Part shown: in pieces, positions 44,281 through 58,054 of the stretch
How the letters are laid out: each line of letters starts with the position of its first letter
How positions within the stretch are numbered: position 1 is the stretch's first letter
Assembly: GCA_020002185.1 (NCBI GenBank)
Contig: CM034543.1
Span: 33,453,965-33,517,964, forward strand
Direction of reading: 5' to 3'
Source of the DNA: Paraescarpia echinospica
Taxonomy: Eukaryota; Annelida; Polychaeta; Sabellida; Siboglinidae
Length of the DNA: 64,000 nt
Position numbers and translations under genes: made by a program
Notes under the pieces: generated by a model
Databases searched by the model: none
What the model was told of the DNA's origin: nothing
Seen by the model: the letters and a program-made list of their open reading frames with translations, nothing else

Positions 44281-46440
44281 GCAATTACGTGAGCCGCTCA
44301 TGCTTATAGACATGCCCCGACACGGAAATGATAAACATCATATTACGCCATGATGAAAGCTTATATTTTCGTAGCTTCTAAAAACGCTCATAAGCCACGT
44401 AGTCACCGGTCTACATTTCAGGAAAACCTTGTCAATAGCGATCCCATGATGCCTTGCGTCAAAACATGTTCGCCCTCTGGTGAGTAAAATGCGCTATTTC
44501 GGGTAAGCTCTTTTAATAATTTATTTATTTTACACGACTAAATAGCGCTTACCGCACAGGACACAGTGTCACGTTTGCACGTCCTAAGGGGTTCTTGTCA
44601 GTCGCTTAAATTGGTGACATGTTGCTTGGTCTGAACACCTGACAATTTTGACTCTAAAAACCACCTGCAGTCATTGTCTTCAACGTTAACTTGACATCGC
44701 GACGAACTGTGGTATTTGTCTGAGATTTCGGGATGGATAACTTTTGTTAGATTGCTGATTGGCAGACTTCGCCGACGGGCGCACACTGACATATGCCGCC
44801 CGGGTTTCAGGAGCGGCGGCTGCCGATAATAGCCGGGTTGTCATTGGGACGCTGACGTCTTTCAGATGCGGTTTGGTGTCAATTACGTCACAGCGTGCTG
44901 TCAAATAGTTGATTAATTTGTCGACGCGCCGGCTGAAGCTGCGTCTTCTTATTGGTGGGTGTTTCGTGCCGTTGTCTGCTGATGGTCAATCCGCTGCTGA
45001 CCTATCTTTCGTGATGTTGCGCTTTACCCAAGCACATCCACAGTCGCGTTAGCTTCTCCTTGCATGTCTATAGCGAATTTAGTAGAAACCACGAAAAGAT
45101 GGGAATCGTACTCAACCGACTGAAAGGAAAAGCAGACGAGATGTTTTAAGAAGAACAGACAGGGTTCCGTCTGAAAATGAGTTCGTCAAACAATGTTCAA
45201 CACACATGAAGTCTCTTCATGATAAAATTGTTACTTTTCGCACCAGGTGTTTCCCCACTTATCTATATCGAATTTAATTTAGTGTATAAAACACGAAACC
45301 ACATGGTAATACTAAAGCAACTCAAAAATAAAGTAGACGGACTGTTTTCGGGAAAATAAACCCAACATATTTTCGGCCGAAAAGGATTAAAGCCGAACAC
45401 ATCTTCAACATAAAACTGTAATGTGAAAACACATTTACCACCATCTGGATCTCTTGTGTTTTTAACGCATCGCCGATTGGTAGATCAAACAAGGCCAATA
45501 CTCCAAGGATGCGAATGAACAAAGTGGAGTGGACCTCGGCGCCTGGGATGGGAAACTGTTACAATACCCTGACGTTAGCGTGTTAATATACATATACGTT
45601 ATTCGTGGGCCGACAGCTAATGTCAAAGGTCCGAGTTATTCGGAACGACGCACTCTGACGTACGCACTACAGTACAGGCACTTCATACTGTCTGAAAGCT
45701 TTGCCTGACCTGCGTTGCGTTGCACCTTTGACCATGCGCCAACCTTGGTCTTCGAATCTGACAGCAGCACGTCATCTCCATCGCTTAATCGATTCGTGTC
45801 GCCACGCGGTAAAATTACCAATTTCGCGATCGATGTGTTCCGTAGCAATGTGCAGCTGCAGACCTTATACCGCGCTGACACGACCAATCGTCGCTGGTTC
45901 GGAGGCGAAGCAATTCACCACTTGCTACTCGCCGTTAGTTAATATGCGGAGTCACATCGGTGAAACACTAATGAATTACGCATGCAATTCAGGCTGTTTT
46001 AGATTCGCACGCACGTTTTCGATATCCAGTGCGAGTCCTTCACCATCAGTTTCGGTCGTATATATGCAGTGATTTGCCGACATATTTCATTTTTGTTGGT
46101 GCGTATTTAGCCAACGCTCCGCAATTTAGGCGCGCGTATTCCTACAATATCAACGTTGTGTCATTTTTACGGCTTCGTGATCAAGCTTTATGTGTCTGGT
46201 AGATGAACCGGAATAGGAAAACCATCTTCGTGCAAGATGGCGATGCGACGCTGTAAAAACAGAGTCTCGGGTAGAACCGGATGGATCGTCGACAAATGAG
46301 GGTATCGACCGTTTGTCCGTTTGGACGACAAGACATGGACATGAATCAATTTGATTCGGGAGTGTTTTCATGCTTCAAATACAAACTGAACACGCACAAG
46401 TTCAGTTGATTCGAACGATCAGTATTCGGTGTTTGCCTGT
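44281..46440. other. Stretch without recognised gene
   Basis: The 44360-44480 part resembles 13760-13880 when translated (ENLV.SD...MPC). The 123-codon frame at 45701-46072 matches nothing I recognise. No splice-supported gene model could be built. Confidence 0.4.
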
Positions 46441-46449
46441 GCTTCGTGC

Positions 46450-47090
46450 CGTGACGGCGGCGACGACGGCGACGGCGACGACGACGACAATGACGGCGAC
46501 AACAACGGCGACAACGACAATGACGACGACGACAATGACGGCGACAACGACGACAACGACAATGACGACGACAACAACGACGACAACAACGACGACGACA
46601 ACGACGACAATGACGACGACAATGACGGCGACAACGACGACGACGACAATGACGACGACAACGACAATGACGACGACGACAATGACGACGACAACAACGA
46701 CGACAACGACAATGACGACAATGACGGCGACAACGACGACAACGACAATGACGACGACAACAACGACGACGACGAAAATGACGGCGACAACGACGACGAC
46801 AATGACGACGACAACGACAATGACGACAATGACGACGACAACGACAATGACGACAATGACGGCGACAACAACGACAACGGCAATAACGACGACGACGATG
46901 ACTGCGACGACGGCGACGACGGCAACGACGACGATGTCGACGACGACAACGACGTTTACAACGACGATGACAACGACAGCGACAACAACGACGACGACGA
47001 CAATGACGACGACGACAACGAATACAACAACAACAACGACAACGACGACAACGACGACAACGACGACAACAACGACGACATCATTAACTG
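46450..47090. repeat. Trinucleotide array of GAC/AAC/ATG triplets, about 640 bp
   Basis: The array consists almost only of CGA and ACA/ATG triplets with patterned variation. It is open in several frames on both strands, giving poly-Thr/Met, poly-Asp/Asn, poly-Val and poly-Ser/Leu strings. It has no complex sequence that would support a gene. It is an unusually long compound trinucleotide microsatellite. Confidence 0.92.
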
Positions 47091-48080
47091 AAATAGATTC
47101 AGTGCAAAAGAAAAATGCATCGGTTGCCATGGCCTCTAAACATACTTTGCTATGGGTATCGTCGAGCGATTATTGACCTGTCACGATAGAGCTACATCAG
47201 CCTTTGCGACTCCGTCTTTAAAGATGCTTCCTCAACTGGCCTCGCCAAATCCGGTTCCTTGATATTCAACAATGCAACGTATGAATAACTTAACTAATAC
47301 CCGCAGTGAGTGCGTACATTTGTTTAAATGCGACAAGAATTTATTTTGGTTGGTTCACCTGGTAATTTGCCAAAACTATTTTCCGGGGAGATATTTACCC
47401 TGCAACCCACACGATTGGTCAGTTACATGGCTTTACAACGAGCAATGGTATCACGTATTCACGTGAACATTTCAGTTTTCAAAATAACGTACACAAATAT
47501 CCCTAATTAATTCGTGCGCATGATTAAAAATTAATTAATAATGTAATGAATTTATCAAAACTACAACACAAATTGCATAAACGAGATAACATGTCGTAGT
47601 GGACATGGCCTACTACGCATGTAGGATTGTTTTCTCGCAAAATTAATTCGAAATGAGACGAGCCAAAATCGAATAGGTACCTTTAATGACCGCCTTTCAT
47701 CATGATCAGGCTGTAATTTATAGCGCTTTATTTCCACGTTCCTATGCATTTCCATCGTTTTCATGCGTGGTTTTTAATGCACTGACATATCTCTATGAGC
47801 CTTTGGGGCCGTCCAGTGTTCCCGCGATCTTCCCGCGGGAGTTGCGCTAAAAGCTTTCCCGCATTTTTCCATTTTCCAACTAGCAAAGTGAAATTCCGGT
47901 CAAGTAATGTTTTTTAGATCAACTAATAAATGTCAAACGGCTTTGGTTTTCAGGTGAAACAACAATTAGAAATTGCAACTGAAATAAAGTCTGTGACAAA
48001 CCATTACTACCGTCTGTCACCTACGGTCTAAAAGCAGATTGGTTGTAAACAGCCAATAAAACTTGTTAGCCCAATTTTGG
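47091..48080. other. Stretch without recognised gene
   Basis: Short frames only; no clear repeat. The GTTCCCGCGATCTTCCCGCG segment near 47820 is a small direct repeat. Confidence 0.4.
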
Positions 48081-48084
48081 TTAT

Positions 48085-48240
48085 TTTAGCCAATACGTTG
48101 AATAACTAGTGACCAATGAGTTGGTTGTCCGGTAACCAGTCACATCGTTTAGCCAAGTGTTGGTTGTTTCAACCAATATACTAGTCAACTAGTGACCAAT
48201 GAGTTGGTTTTCCGGTAACCAGTCATATTAGTTAGTGCAA
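48085..48240. repeat. Two-unit tandem repeat, 83-bp period
   Basis: ACTAGTGACCAATGAGTTGG occurs at 48105 and 48188. In both places it is followed by TT(G/T)TCCGGTAACCAGTCA. TTGGTT/AACCAA pairs occur throughout, so the unit is rich in short dyads. Confidence 0.85.
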
Positions 48241-48565
48241 TAATGACGTACAGTATATATAGTAACATCGTTATCAGAACCCACATTTCTCCCACAACCA
48301 TGCAAATAGTTGGTTTGCATTTTTATGAATGAACGCAAAATTATGGTAATAGGGGAACCATTTATTTCGCATTTACGTGCTGCAAATGCGAAATGGTGTT
48401 CATTTTTAATTCATTGTTATCACTAGCAAAAATGCTGCTGACTTGACTGGATGCCTTGGTAGTTGACAGTCGTGATAGTAATATTTACCATATTTTATAA
48501 TATTTTATCGCTGGACCTACGTCTAATTTTTTTACGTGAATACGGAAGTGGTTAGTCCTCTTTGC

Positions 48566-48601
<36 letters not shown>

Positions 48602-48767
48602 GTCCTTAATTCTGTATGCAAATGTTGTAGCATATTTTGTAAGTCCCTAAAAGTGCAATTTGCTGTAAGCAAACGAAAAGTAATTTCATTGCTCAGTAGG
48701 GGCGCTTCGGCATTGCATATACATTATTTATTTGGTATTACTTAAATAGTAAATTGTATGCCATTTC

Positions 48768-48832
48768 ACACACACACACACACACGCACGCACGCGCGCG
48801 TATGCACGCACACCACACACACACACACACAT
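48768..48832. repeat. CA microsatellite
   Basis: Interrupted CA/CGCA repeats. A separate TA run of about 30 bp lies at 48570-48598, bounded by GCATGTATA and its inverse TATACATG. Confidence 0.9.
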
Positions 48833-49029
48833 AGGGACATGCATGTGTTCTAGTCATTACTGATATCTCCAGAAACGAGCTCACGTTCCATGACAGTTTA
48901 TTAAATATCACAACACAGGCACAGCTAGTCTGATTTATTAGCTGATGTTTTGATTAAATGCACACGACTCGGCACTTTGGAGAGTCGACACTTTAACTAC
49001 TAATTCAGCAGATTTTTCAAATGTCCTGA

Positions 49030-49281
49030 GGACCGTTTCACTAACATTCTTATGAGCTCATAAGCCTGATTTTGCTCATAAGTCGATCTCGCTCCTTGTA
49101 TACTAACAACTGTCAACACCAGGGCGCCCACCGTAACACTTTCGCCGGTGTGTTACGGGAATAGTGTCCCCAATGACACGGTCGCGGCTTTTTTCATTTT
49201 GAAAAGTTATTTAAATTTAATAACGGATTCTGTTTAGTGATTGGTTTTCTTTATGAGTTCATTGTCTCAGTGAAACGTTCC
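49030..49281. mobile_element. TIR repeat family A, copy 3 (best preserved)
   Basis: The left end is GGACCGTTTCACT and the right end AGTGAAACGTTCC, inverted with one mismatch. The similarity extends to CTCATAA at about 30 bp in. It is 252 bp long with no coding frame. No target duplication is obvious next to it. Copies at 28181 and 43844 show it is a dispersed family. Confidence 0.85.
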
Positions 49282-49989
49282 CATATATTGTGGGAGATTT
49301 CCCGCGTTTAATATTGAAAAAAATTTCCAGTTCGTCTGCGTTCAAGCAAAAATCTCCCGCCAATTTTGTTGAATTTAATTTGATAACATGTTAGGTTGAT
49401 TTCTTTTTTTTGGTTAGATTACGTTTATTTACTTACGATTATGATATCTACTGAAATAAATGATTAGTGTAGATACACTTAATAAAACCAAACATATGAA
49501 AATTGATTCATTTGCAAATGTTCATGTTTTTTTCGCATGAACATTCGGATCTTGAACTGGATGAGTTCGTCTCTAATTTGGGTGAAATCCGTTTGGTAGG
49601 TGGAGCCACCAACGGAAATATATTAATTGACAAACAATCCGCCATGAGACCCCCGCATGGGGATCTTCCCTTGATATTATTGCCATATTACATTGCTATA
49701 TTGGAATATCTGTATATAATATTATATCAGGTTTTCCAACGTTATCTACACTGCCAGCACTCGGCAGATAATTTGTTCCGGTAAGTGTTTCATTTTGTGT
49801 GGGAAAGACTATTTTATGATAGAAAACTAGATCTTAATTTGTCTATACACATACCACAGCACTGTCACTGCATAACGTATACCTGCCATCCCTCCCGGAT
49901 TTGCTGTGAAACTCCCGCCCAACCTGAAAAGAAGAAAATATCCCGGATTGCAGGGTTTTGGGTGAAGTTGTGTTTTTGGGTGAGCCTGA

Positions 49990-50245
49990 AGGGTGGAATT
50001 TGAGGATCGAAGGGAGTGTGCAGTTGCAGGTTTGGGAGAAAGTTCTCCTGTATTTTAAAACTAAAGAGTTAGCAGGTGTAATAACTCAACATCGAATTAG
50101 CCAGTGGCGACGAACGTTGGAAGGACCGAAGACTGCTGGGCTGACCTGGGATACAGCAGCAAGGAGAGTCCAAGGCAGAGAGGTCTGGGGAGATCTTGTG
50201 CGAGCCTTATGTGCCACACGGCACGAAGAGGATAAGTAAGTAACT
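49990..50245 (+). mobile_element. LINE 3' coding fragment
   Basis: The plus-strand frame ends with WRRTLEGPKTAGLTWDTAAR, RVQGREVWGDLVRALCATRH and EEDK, then a stop and a TAAGTAACTAAGTAA tail. This is the standard LINE ending (DLK.AG.TW..A...A.DR..WR..V.ALC.TRHEEDK). Only the final piece is kept. Confidence 0.78.
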
Positions 50246-50639
50246 AAGTAATTGAATATAGGGCCTAACCGTGCGGTAGTGTAAAGAAGTTGATGGCTGA
50301 CAACGTGTTGAATTCGAGTGGTTTTGGCGTTCATTTGCCGGATGCTCTACTTGGTCAGCGACCGAGAAGACTACTGAAGCAGTCGTCACTGACATTCTGT
50401 GCGGTCACTACAAAGGCAAGCCTTCATCTTGCAAAGGTCAGCGACGCATAAAAAACTCGTAATCAGGGCGTATTCATGATAGTTTCGAGGTCTTCATTCC
50501 GAGTTTCCCCAACTAAAACAGCGCATCGGAACGCGCACGTGTTATATAGGTGCAAAGAACGATCGGTGCCATGAATAATTATGACGTAAGTGTTCGTTAA
50601 TATGGACCGCCAATGCGTTTGCGTGGCTAACTGCATGCA

Positions 50640-51611
50640 AATTAACAACGATGCACGCCAGGTATCGACGCTTCGGTCTGTTCGATCGATCGACGGTGAG
50701 AGCGTCAACGTATAAAGCTGCGGTGACGACTCGGTGTACACTTGCATCGCTCAGGCCCGTTGCTGAAGACACGGAGCCTCTGTTGTCGCTCTTCGCCGTG
50801 GCGCGTGACCTTTCCTCGCCGTCTCTCGACTCGCACCGCTCACGTAGGCCAACGAAAATCAAGCCAACTAACTCGAACACGATCCGCGCGCACGGAAGAA
50901 GACTCTGCACTGCAACATCGCGCGAGTGCGTGCGTGTGTGTGCGTGCATGTGTGTGCACTACTGACAATCCGTTGCGGTCTTTCTGTAAGCATAATCGGC
51001 GAACCAAAGACATTTGCAGCCTGCGGCCACACACTAATTCGCGTTCTTGGAACGTCGCCGAGAAATCCGAACGCACGCACGTATACGTGCTGCCGGAGCT
51101 AACACGCGGGCAGGAATCGAGCGTAGACATAGACACGCACACCGCGAACGGATGTTTACCTTCTAAACAGGTGCGGCGCGCGGAGGACGGCCCCGACAGC
51201 GAACGGACACAACCCGTTGGTCAGCGAGTTTCTCCGTTGAACGCTATCAGTTCCGAAAGCGATACCCACCCGGTAGCACCCGCTCGTAATCACGCAAACT
51301 CGCTGGGAGCGGCACGCGCGCCTATACGCGTTAGGAGTTGACGCCCTCGGACGCCAGCTTGCGCAAGATGTTAATGACAGCGAAGATCAATCGGCGCTAA
51401 TCCTGCCACTTTCCGACACATTTGCTTCCCATAGCAGTCACACCGCCCTCGACGACGTGAACATAGCATTTCCCACACCACCGCCCGGCCTCCAGATCGT
51501 ACCAGCCCCGTGTGTACAGTTGCGCGAGAAATCTCGCACGCGAACGTTGGGCCAACGTTAGAAACCACACAGACGACGCAACAAGCGACTCCGACGGTTG
51601 ATTCCTGCACG
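50640..51611 (+). other. CpG-rich stretch ending in a consensus splice donor (candidate 5' exon)
   Basis: This interval is clearly richer in C, G and CpG than its surroundings. It ends at CTGCACG followed by GTAAGTAAA (donor first base 51612). It has long unrelated open frames, including 199 codons at 50742-51341, with no recognised family. It may be a promoter region with an untranslated first exon. The nearest plus-strand candidate target is the KCTD-like exon at 59398. That link is an inference. Confidence 0.4.
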
Positions 51612-52565
51612 GTAAGTAAAATCCGAATACGTCTCCGCATTTTTCGAAACACGAAATTCGGCAATCTTTGATTAACTGCCTATGTTATTAGCATCATCCG
51701 CCGTGTACGGGCACTCCCATGGGTCGAAGCATAGGGATATGGTTATAATCAGCAGGATGAACCTAGTTTAGGCCATTTAAGTAAAACATTACCCGAAATA
51801 CCTATGTCCAAAGTTTTATTGACTCTAATATTCGCACGCGATGCAGTGATCGCGGTTTCGTTAGTTATCATGTTGCAGAACTGCCGCTGGCATTTATTAA
51901 CGACATCTTCGAATTGCGCCAGTAACAATAATCTGATCGTAGTTGAATTGCGCCACATCCGGAAAATTGGCTCGAACGTTTCTCTGGTTTCGTGTATTAG
52001 CGGCTGTTTAAACAATGGAAGGTCGTCATTATATTCGCCGCGTCGGGAATTTGTTGCTAGAAGAATTTACTGTCACACACAGGTGCTCGCTCACAAGTGG
52101 ACACTAGCCGGTCGCGTGGGATTATTGATGCGCGGAATCTGATCGATCGGACTCGAGCGTTCGCCGTGGAGATATATCGCAGCTACATTCCATAACTAAG
52201 ATTGAGTATATTTTGAGGGCGACGCTCGTCAATTTTCCGTTCGCAAGATAGACCGCTTCGTCTTCCATTTCCTCCCTTGCGAGATGGTATCCACATGATA
52301 ACGTCTTCTCCATTGCTTACTGTCACTCGCCATCTTTCTCCGATGTAAGATATATCAATTGTTCACTGTTAATTTAACTCATTTTCACTATTTCGTTTGT
52401 TTATCAATGGCAACTTTGAACCGTGCCCCTCAGTGAACGAAAACCGTCAGCTATAGGTGATTAAAGGTGATTGATTCGCCCCACTGCTGAGCTTCATTTG
52501 TATTGGCAAATATATTAGTGCCAAATCGTACTAGAACAGTTGTTATCCATTTATCAGTACGCCTC
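51612..52565. other. Stretch without recognised gene
   Basis: Overlapping frames up to 112 codons on both strands show no recognised family. Confidence 0.4.
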
Positions 52566-52980
<415 letters not shown>

Positions 52981-54439
52981 CCCGTCTACCTACTTCTATC
53001 CGCAATGGCATTGTTGCAGCAAATGGCATAAGGGCGAGGCTATAGCCGATGATCTAGTGTTCGGTGATGCTTGAAACTAACATTGACCCAGCCATAATGC
53101 ATGACGGATATGCATGACGTGCGCCCATAAGTCTCGCTTGCCGCCATCAGTGAGCACAGTTACCGGATATCATTTACGAGCTTGAGATCCTCATCATTCA
53201 CTTCAAACGCAGCGCGGGTTTCAACTTTGAATGCCATGCGTTCGCTCTGCCAGCATTTGTCAATTGGCCAACTTGGTCTGCGGCCTTTATAGTAATGAAG
53301 TGAGCTGACCTTGATCTGTTCGATCTATACTTGTCTCCAGCAGAGGACGGGTGTCTGATTGTACCTACCATTGGCGACAATGTCAACATTTTTAAATATG
53401 TTCGCAAATTTGTAACCAGTACCTTTGAAAATGAACTAATGTTGCCATTCACGTTTTCATCAATATGCAGGATAAAATGTAATTGTAAAAAATGTAAACT
53501 GTAATTAAGCATGTACGTCGTCGGCGCGAGAGCCGAATGCCGACGTCGGATTTGGTGTCAACTCCAAATCTCGCGTCGGCGTCTAGCAAAACACCATTAA
53601 CTAACCGTTCAGTAAGCAGTTCTACGTTCGACTCCGGTAAAATAAATTAAAGTGCGTTATAGTTGGAAATGTGTGTGCATTGCCGTGTGTGATATTTCGA
53701 ATATTAACAGTTAACAAATAAAACACACTAACCTAACAAAAACCGACCGGATTAGGGTAGGTATAGACTCTATGCATATTTCACAGCCTAATAAAAGGGT
53801 AGTCGACCATTTCCGGAGAAACATTGCCGATTTCGTTTTACGTACATGTATGTATCGTATTTGTGAGGAATTTCAAGTAAAAAATTGACATGTCTTGATT
53901 TACACCTTTCACCCACCCAGCTCTCGAGGATTCTGTCGTTCCGATGACTGTCATCGTGCCAAGCTATGTTTCCCAAAACGGAATGTTTTCTCAAAAATAC
54001 GAGATCTTCACATAGACGTGGGAACAGGGGGCAGGGGGCAGCTGCACCCTGGAATTTCTCGGGGGTGATATATCGTTCTCCCCCCCCCCATTAAATGTGA
54101 GCGTGAATGTTTGTTTTTGTGGCGAGCGTAAATGGCGGGGTGGAAATGTAAAGAAGGTAAATTGATAGCAGCAGCGGCGCCACGTAAAAATACAAAAACA
54201 AATTCTCAACAGCACTGTCCCCTCGATGTCTCAGTCGAGCCAACCGAGACAGGACAGAGGACAGCCACAAGGAAGATGTGAAGATATGCGGCGGCGAAAA
54301 TTTTTCAGTGGCACTGAAGCTCCGTTAGCCCCTCAATATGAATTTCGTTCTCGCGTCACTGGATCTTCATTGGGCGCAGTGAGGTAGTGTTTAAAACATC
54401 TCATTTTGAATTTACAGAAACCGTGTTCGGATCGTCTTT
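52981..54439. other. Stretch without recognised gene
   Basis: A GATTTGG...CCAAATC dyad lies near 53548-53572 in a CpG-rich context. No coding frame or mobile element end was recognised. Confidence 0.4.
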
Positions 54440-54668
54440 CCGCCATTTCGAAACTTGGCCTTGGGTAATTTCGTTCACTTCACGTTGTTTCACTTCACTC
54501 AGTTGTATAAATGAATACCAGACTGTGGTGGATATTTGTGTACGAATATTCTTTGCGCAGTAGCTGTGGCGTGGCTGAATATTTTCACATAGCATTGGTG
54601 TTCGAATGAACATGTCTGTCAGTGTGTCAGCGTGGGAGCGGATATAAGAATTTACCTTTTACTTTTAT
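54440..54668 (+). mobile_element. tRNA-derived SINE, family S, copy 4 (5'-truncated)
   Basis: It has the core TTCACTTCACTCAGTTGTAT, then GGTGGATATTTGTGTACGAA, GTGGCTGAAT, and ATTGGTGTTCGAATGAACA. It ends GATATAAGAATTTACC with a TTTTAC tail. It is more diverged than the other copies and lacks the tRNA head. Confidence 0.82.
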
Positions 54669-54954
54669 TAATAACGACACGGACTTGGCTGTAGATTATT
54701 GATCCGCATCCATCTGGCTGCAGTCGTCTCCACGATGAAGGTCGTTTATTACTTTTGCCATCTCGTAGATGGATGACCAGATCAGCATCAGTTTTCGCTG
54801 GTTCAAATGTGAAGAGATTTTTTGACATGGTGGACAAGAGCGTATGCGTCACGAATTCCGGTTTCTTACAAACTTACTAATAGTCATGGTGTTGACCAGT
54901 TAAGCGTGCATTGTGGTCCGCACGGTGTTTTTTTTGCATTTTTGTGACCTTTTA

Positions 54955-55530
54955 ACCTTCTAAGTCAATAGTCCGATGGGTGCCACCCAGGCACCATTGA
55001 GCGTTGCACACCTTCAAAAGGGCGTTTGACTGTCGGACTATAAGTGTACCACGCTATGTCACGGAACGGCACCGTCAACGGGGTTTCTACGTGACGGCAC
55101 TGCGCCTTTGGAATGATTCGCCGTTATATATCCGTGTCGGTGTCTCTGTTGTACTGTTCAAGTCTCAACTGAAGACATCTTTTATTACTGCATTATTTAT
55201 AGAATATTTTATTGTAAATTACAAATCGTTACTAACATGGTTTATTTTGTATTGATTTTGTTTTATTTGACTGATTTTAAAGCAGTAAATATGTTTGTTT
55301 TAATTAGTTAAGTCTAGTCATTGCATAGATGATACTTCATTTTACATAAGTTAGTTATTTTCAAATGTATATTTAAATGGCGTAGTATCATTTTCTTATT
55401 TCCTTTTAAAATAATTATTGTATTATAGTAATTATGTTTCACCAATGTTGTATTTAAGCGCCTCTGAAAAGGTTTTCATTTCGGATACATGATTCTATGG
55501 ACCTACTAATAAAATATTTTATTTTTTACT
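54955..55530 (+). mobile_element. LINE 3' end with UTR
   Basis: The frame from 55004 contains GFYVTALRLWNDSPLYIRVG and FKSQLKTSF, matching the LINE ending pattern (F...A.RLWNSLP..IR...S...FK..LK..L). An AT-rich UTR follows to AATAAAATATTTTATT near 55510. The coding part is short, so it is 5'-truncated. Confidence 0.72.
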
Positions 55531-57062
55531 AGTCATTTCTCATCAAATGCTTTCGAAGCATTTCCTTCGGTAGATGCCTTCCGATATTGCAACACACTCA
55601 ATAAGTGCATTATCTTACTATCATCATCTTCATCAAAGTGCCTTCTCCAATGCGATGTCGAAGGAAATGAATCTCCGCGTGTCACGATCTGTAGTAGTTC
55701 TTTTTATTCATATTTAGCTTGGTTTCGTTCTTTAGCATGGCAAGACAGTCTTCGACTCTCTCTTCCTCCCTTCCTCCCACCCTCCCTCCCCTCACTTCCT
55801 CCCTCCCTCTCCCCCCCCCCCCCTCTCTCTCTCTCTTGCGGACAACCTTGCCTTCCAATCTCTGTTTTTCATCTCATGGAGTTTGATATTACATCCCACC
55901 AAGACCGCCAACTGGGTGGTTTTATGGGCCGAGAGTTACCCCGTGCCAGAAGTAGGAGCCAACTAGAATCATGCTGGAAATGGGGGTCCTTCAAAGGTGA
56001 TTTACGCTAATAATACATTTAGGAGTAACGTTTTGGTTGTTAGACAACGCAGTAGAAACATAAATGTATTAACCTTTGCTTGCACGAAGCAATAATAGAA
56101 ACAACAAATACACTAATTATAGTCGGCTACTTGTGGGTCAGCTGTACAACGTCACGTTGTTCACTCGGCTTGAAATACCTATACTTATGGCACGGGGCTT
56201 TCCATGTACCGTTACAGCAGTGCGCACGCTCGCACGTCCGCATGTACGCATGACCCACCCACCCACCCACTCACACACGCGGGGGCGCGCGCGCGCACAC
56301 ACACACACACACACGTGTGGCTGTCAGTTCAGCAGGATCAGTTTAGTCACATTGTCAGCGATACATGCTATGCTGCAGCTGATGTTAATTGCTATCGTGT
56401 ATCACTCATTTGGTCTTCGACATAATATTTGTATTCCTCAATTCTGACGTGCATGTTTTCATGGACACCTCCTCACAGAAATGAGAGACACGGTCACAGT
56501 CTTTCTTTCTGATGTCTGCCGTTGTTTCCGTGGATTCCACGTCCTCATTCATTTCCCCCTGATACACTTGTCGCTGTTCTGGTCTATTCTCATGCGGAGT
56601 TTGTCTTCATGGGTGGGATCTGATACGACCGCGTCTGAATCGTCCATTGCGGTTGTTGTTATTTAGTGGAGAGCTATAGTAAATGAGAACACGTCACGTA
56701 ATCTGTACATCATATCTCTAGAGAAGGTGCGTATTGTAATGGACAATCTCGCGGCTGTCATGCGGACGCCTGTACGTTTGGCTGCCTATTTAGTATTGAT
56801 CATGTTTACCGCGTATTTGTGTCTGTTTCTGCGAAGACCGCGAAGCGTGTTGCGATAAATCTATCAATCCACGCAGTTAGTACGCTTCGCGCCGAGTTGT
56901 AGACCATTCAAACGTACACGTTTAATCATACATCACACGATAGACACAGTTGGGTGTGTGTATTTACTATTTTTAATTAACTTCGAATATTTTATTAATA
57001 CCTGACATGCTACATCGTCGTCTTCCACTCTTTGCTCCATTGCGGGGTGACGTCCACGTCAC
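55531..57062. other. Stretch with CTCCC and CA repeats, no recognised gene
   Basis: A pyrimidine-rich CTCCCTC array with a C run is at about 55760-55840, and an ACCC/CA block at 56253-56314. Other frames are not recognised. Confidence 0.5.
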
Positions 57063-57299
57063 TTAATCGGTAGCTTCTTTCGCTTTTCTAGTTAACTCTC
57101 TCCATCTCCCTCTTCCACCCGCAACGACCTTCCATTCGTGGCTATTCACACCTGCTCTCCGAAGGTCCCGTTTCATACTGTCATTCCATCTCAGCATTTG
57201 TCTTCTTCTTTGTAGTTTGCCGCCTTCTTCTGCTTTCCATGCTCTTTTTGACCGTCTGTATTCGCGCCTTCTTTTCACGTGTCGTGTCCTGCTCGTCAT
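57063..57299 (-). mobile_element. LINE C-terminal fragment, minus strand
   Basis: The minus-strand frame gives RRRQMLRWNDSMKRDLRRAG and GGRGRWRELTRKAKEATD. This matches the LINE ending GR...RW.D.V..DLR..G...........R..WR.L...A. No other part of the element was seen nearby. Confidence 0.7.
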
Positions 57300-58050
57300 T
57301 CTGACCGACTACCACAATTCCCAAAAAACGATACACCTAAATAGCATATGTCATTACATAAATATAATGCAATTATGATAATGCCACAATGTGCGGGTGT
57401 GTTGACCTGGGGATGCAAAGGGGTTTTTGTTGGACGGTCTGAAGGGGAGGGTTCAGTTGAAGGCATGAAGGGCGAGCAGTTGGAGTTAGCAAGTGGTTGT
57501 ATTTAGGGGTTTAATGTGAACCGCATTGGGGTGTTATTGGACGTTTTCAAAACAATATAACAATGTGCAACTTTCTCTATAATCCAGTTGAAATGCCTTC
57601 GGTAAACCTTGACGAAGTGCCTGTCCATTGACCACATATTTTGCAGTACAATTGCACAATATGTTAACTTTACAAAATAACCTGACAACTGGACAACATA
57701 CGCGAGACAGGAGAAGAGTTCACCTTTGCTGCCTCAAATTCATCCTCGGTCTCCTGTCAGGCGTATATAAAAAACATAGAGGTCCTGGAGCATGCGTTTT
57801 GCTTAAGAATATACATGCTTACGAGCCTGAAACGTTATCGATGACTCGCCGAAGGATCTCCTGCGTGATGAACTTGGCCGCGGTCTACAGGCCGTCCACA
57901 TCTCGGCTGGAGACACCCGCAAACATGCATGAAGATGGCGGGCATCGCCTCAAAGAGCCAGGAGAGAGCCGTCGACGATCAACACTCTGTAGACTGACGT
58001 CAAAACAACAGCATAGAATAACGAATCACACTTGTGCATAAAAGAGGGCC
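57300..58050. other. Stretch without recognised gene
   Basis: A 137-codon frame at 57628-58041 has no recognised family. No repeat was seen. Confidence 0.4.
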
Positions 58051-58054
58051 GACG

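Noticed and set aside
46402..47176. Frames of 176-268 codons rich in Thr, Val, Asp/Asn or Ser/Leu
   Set aside because: All come from the triplet array; several frames are open at once, which is not a coding signal.
50742..51341. 199-codon frame in the CpG-rich stretch
   Set aside because: No recognised family. Overlapping frames on both strands are also open because stops are rare at this base composition. It is kept only as part of a candidate untranslated exon.
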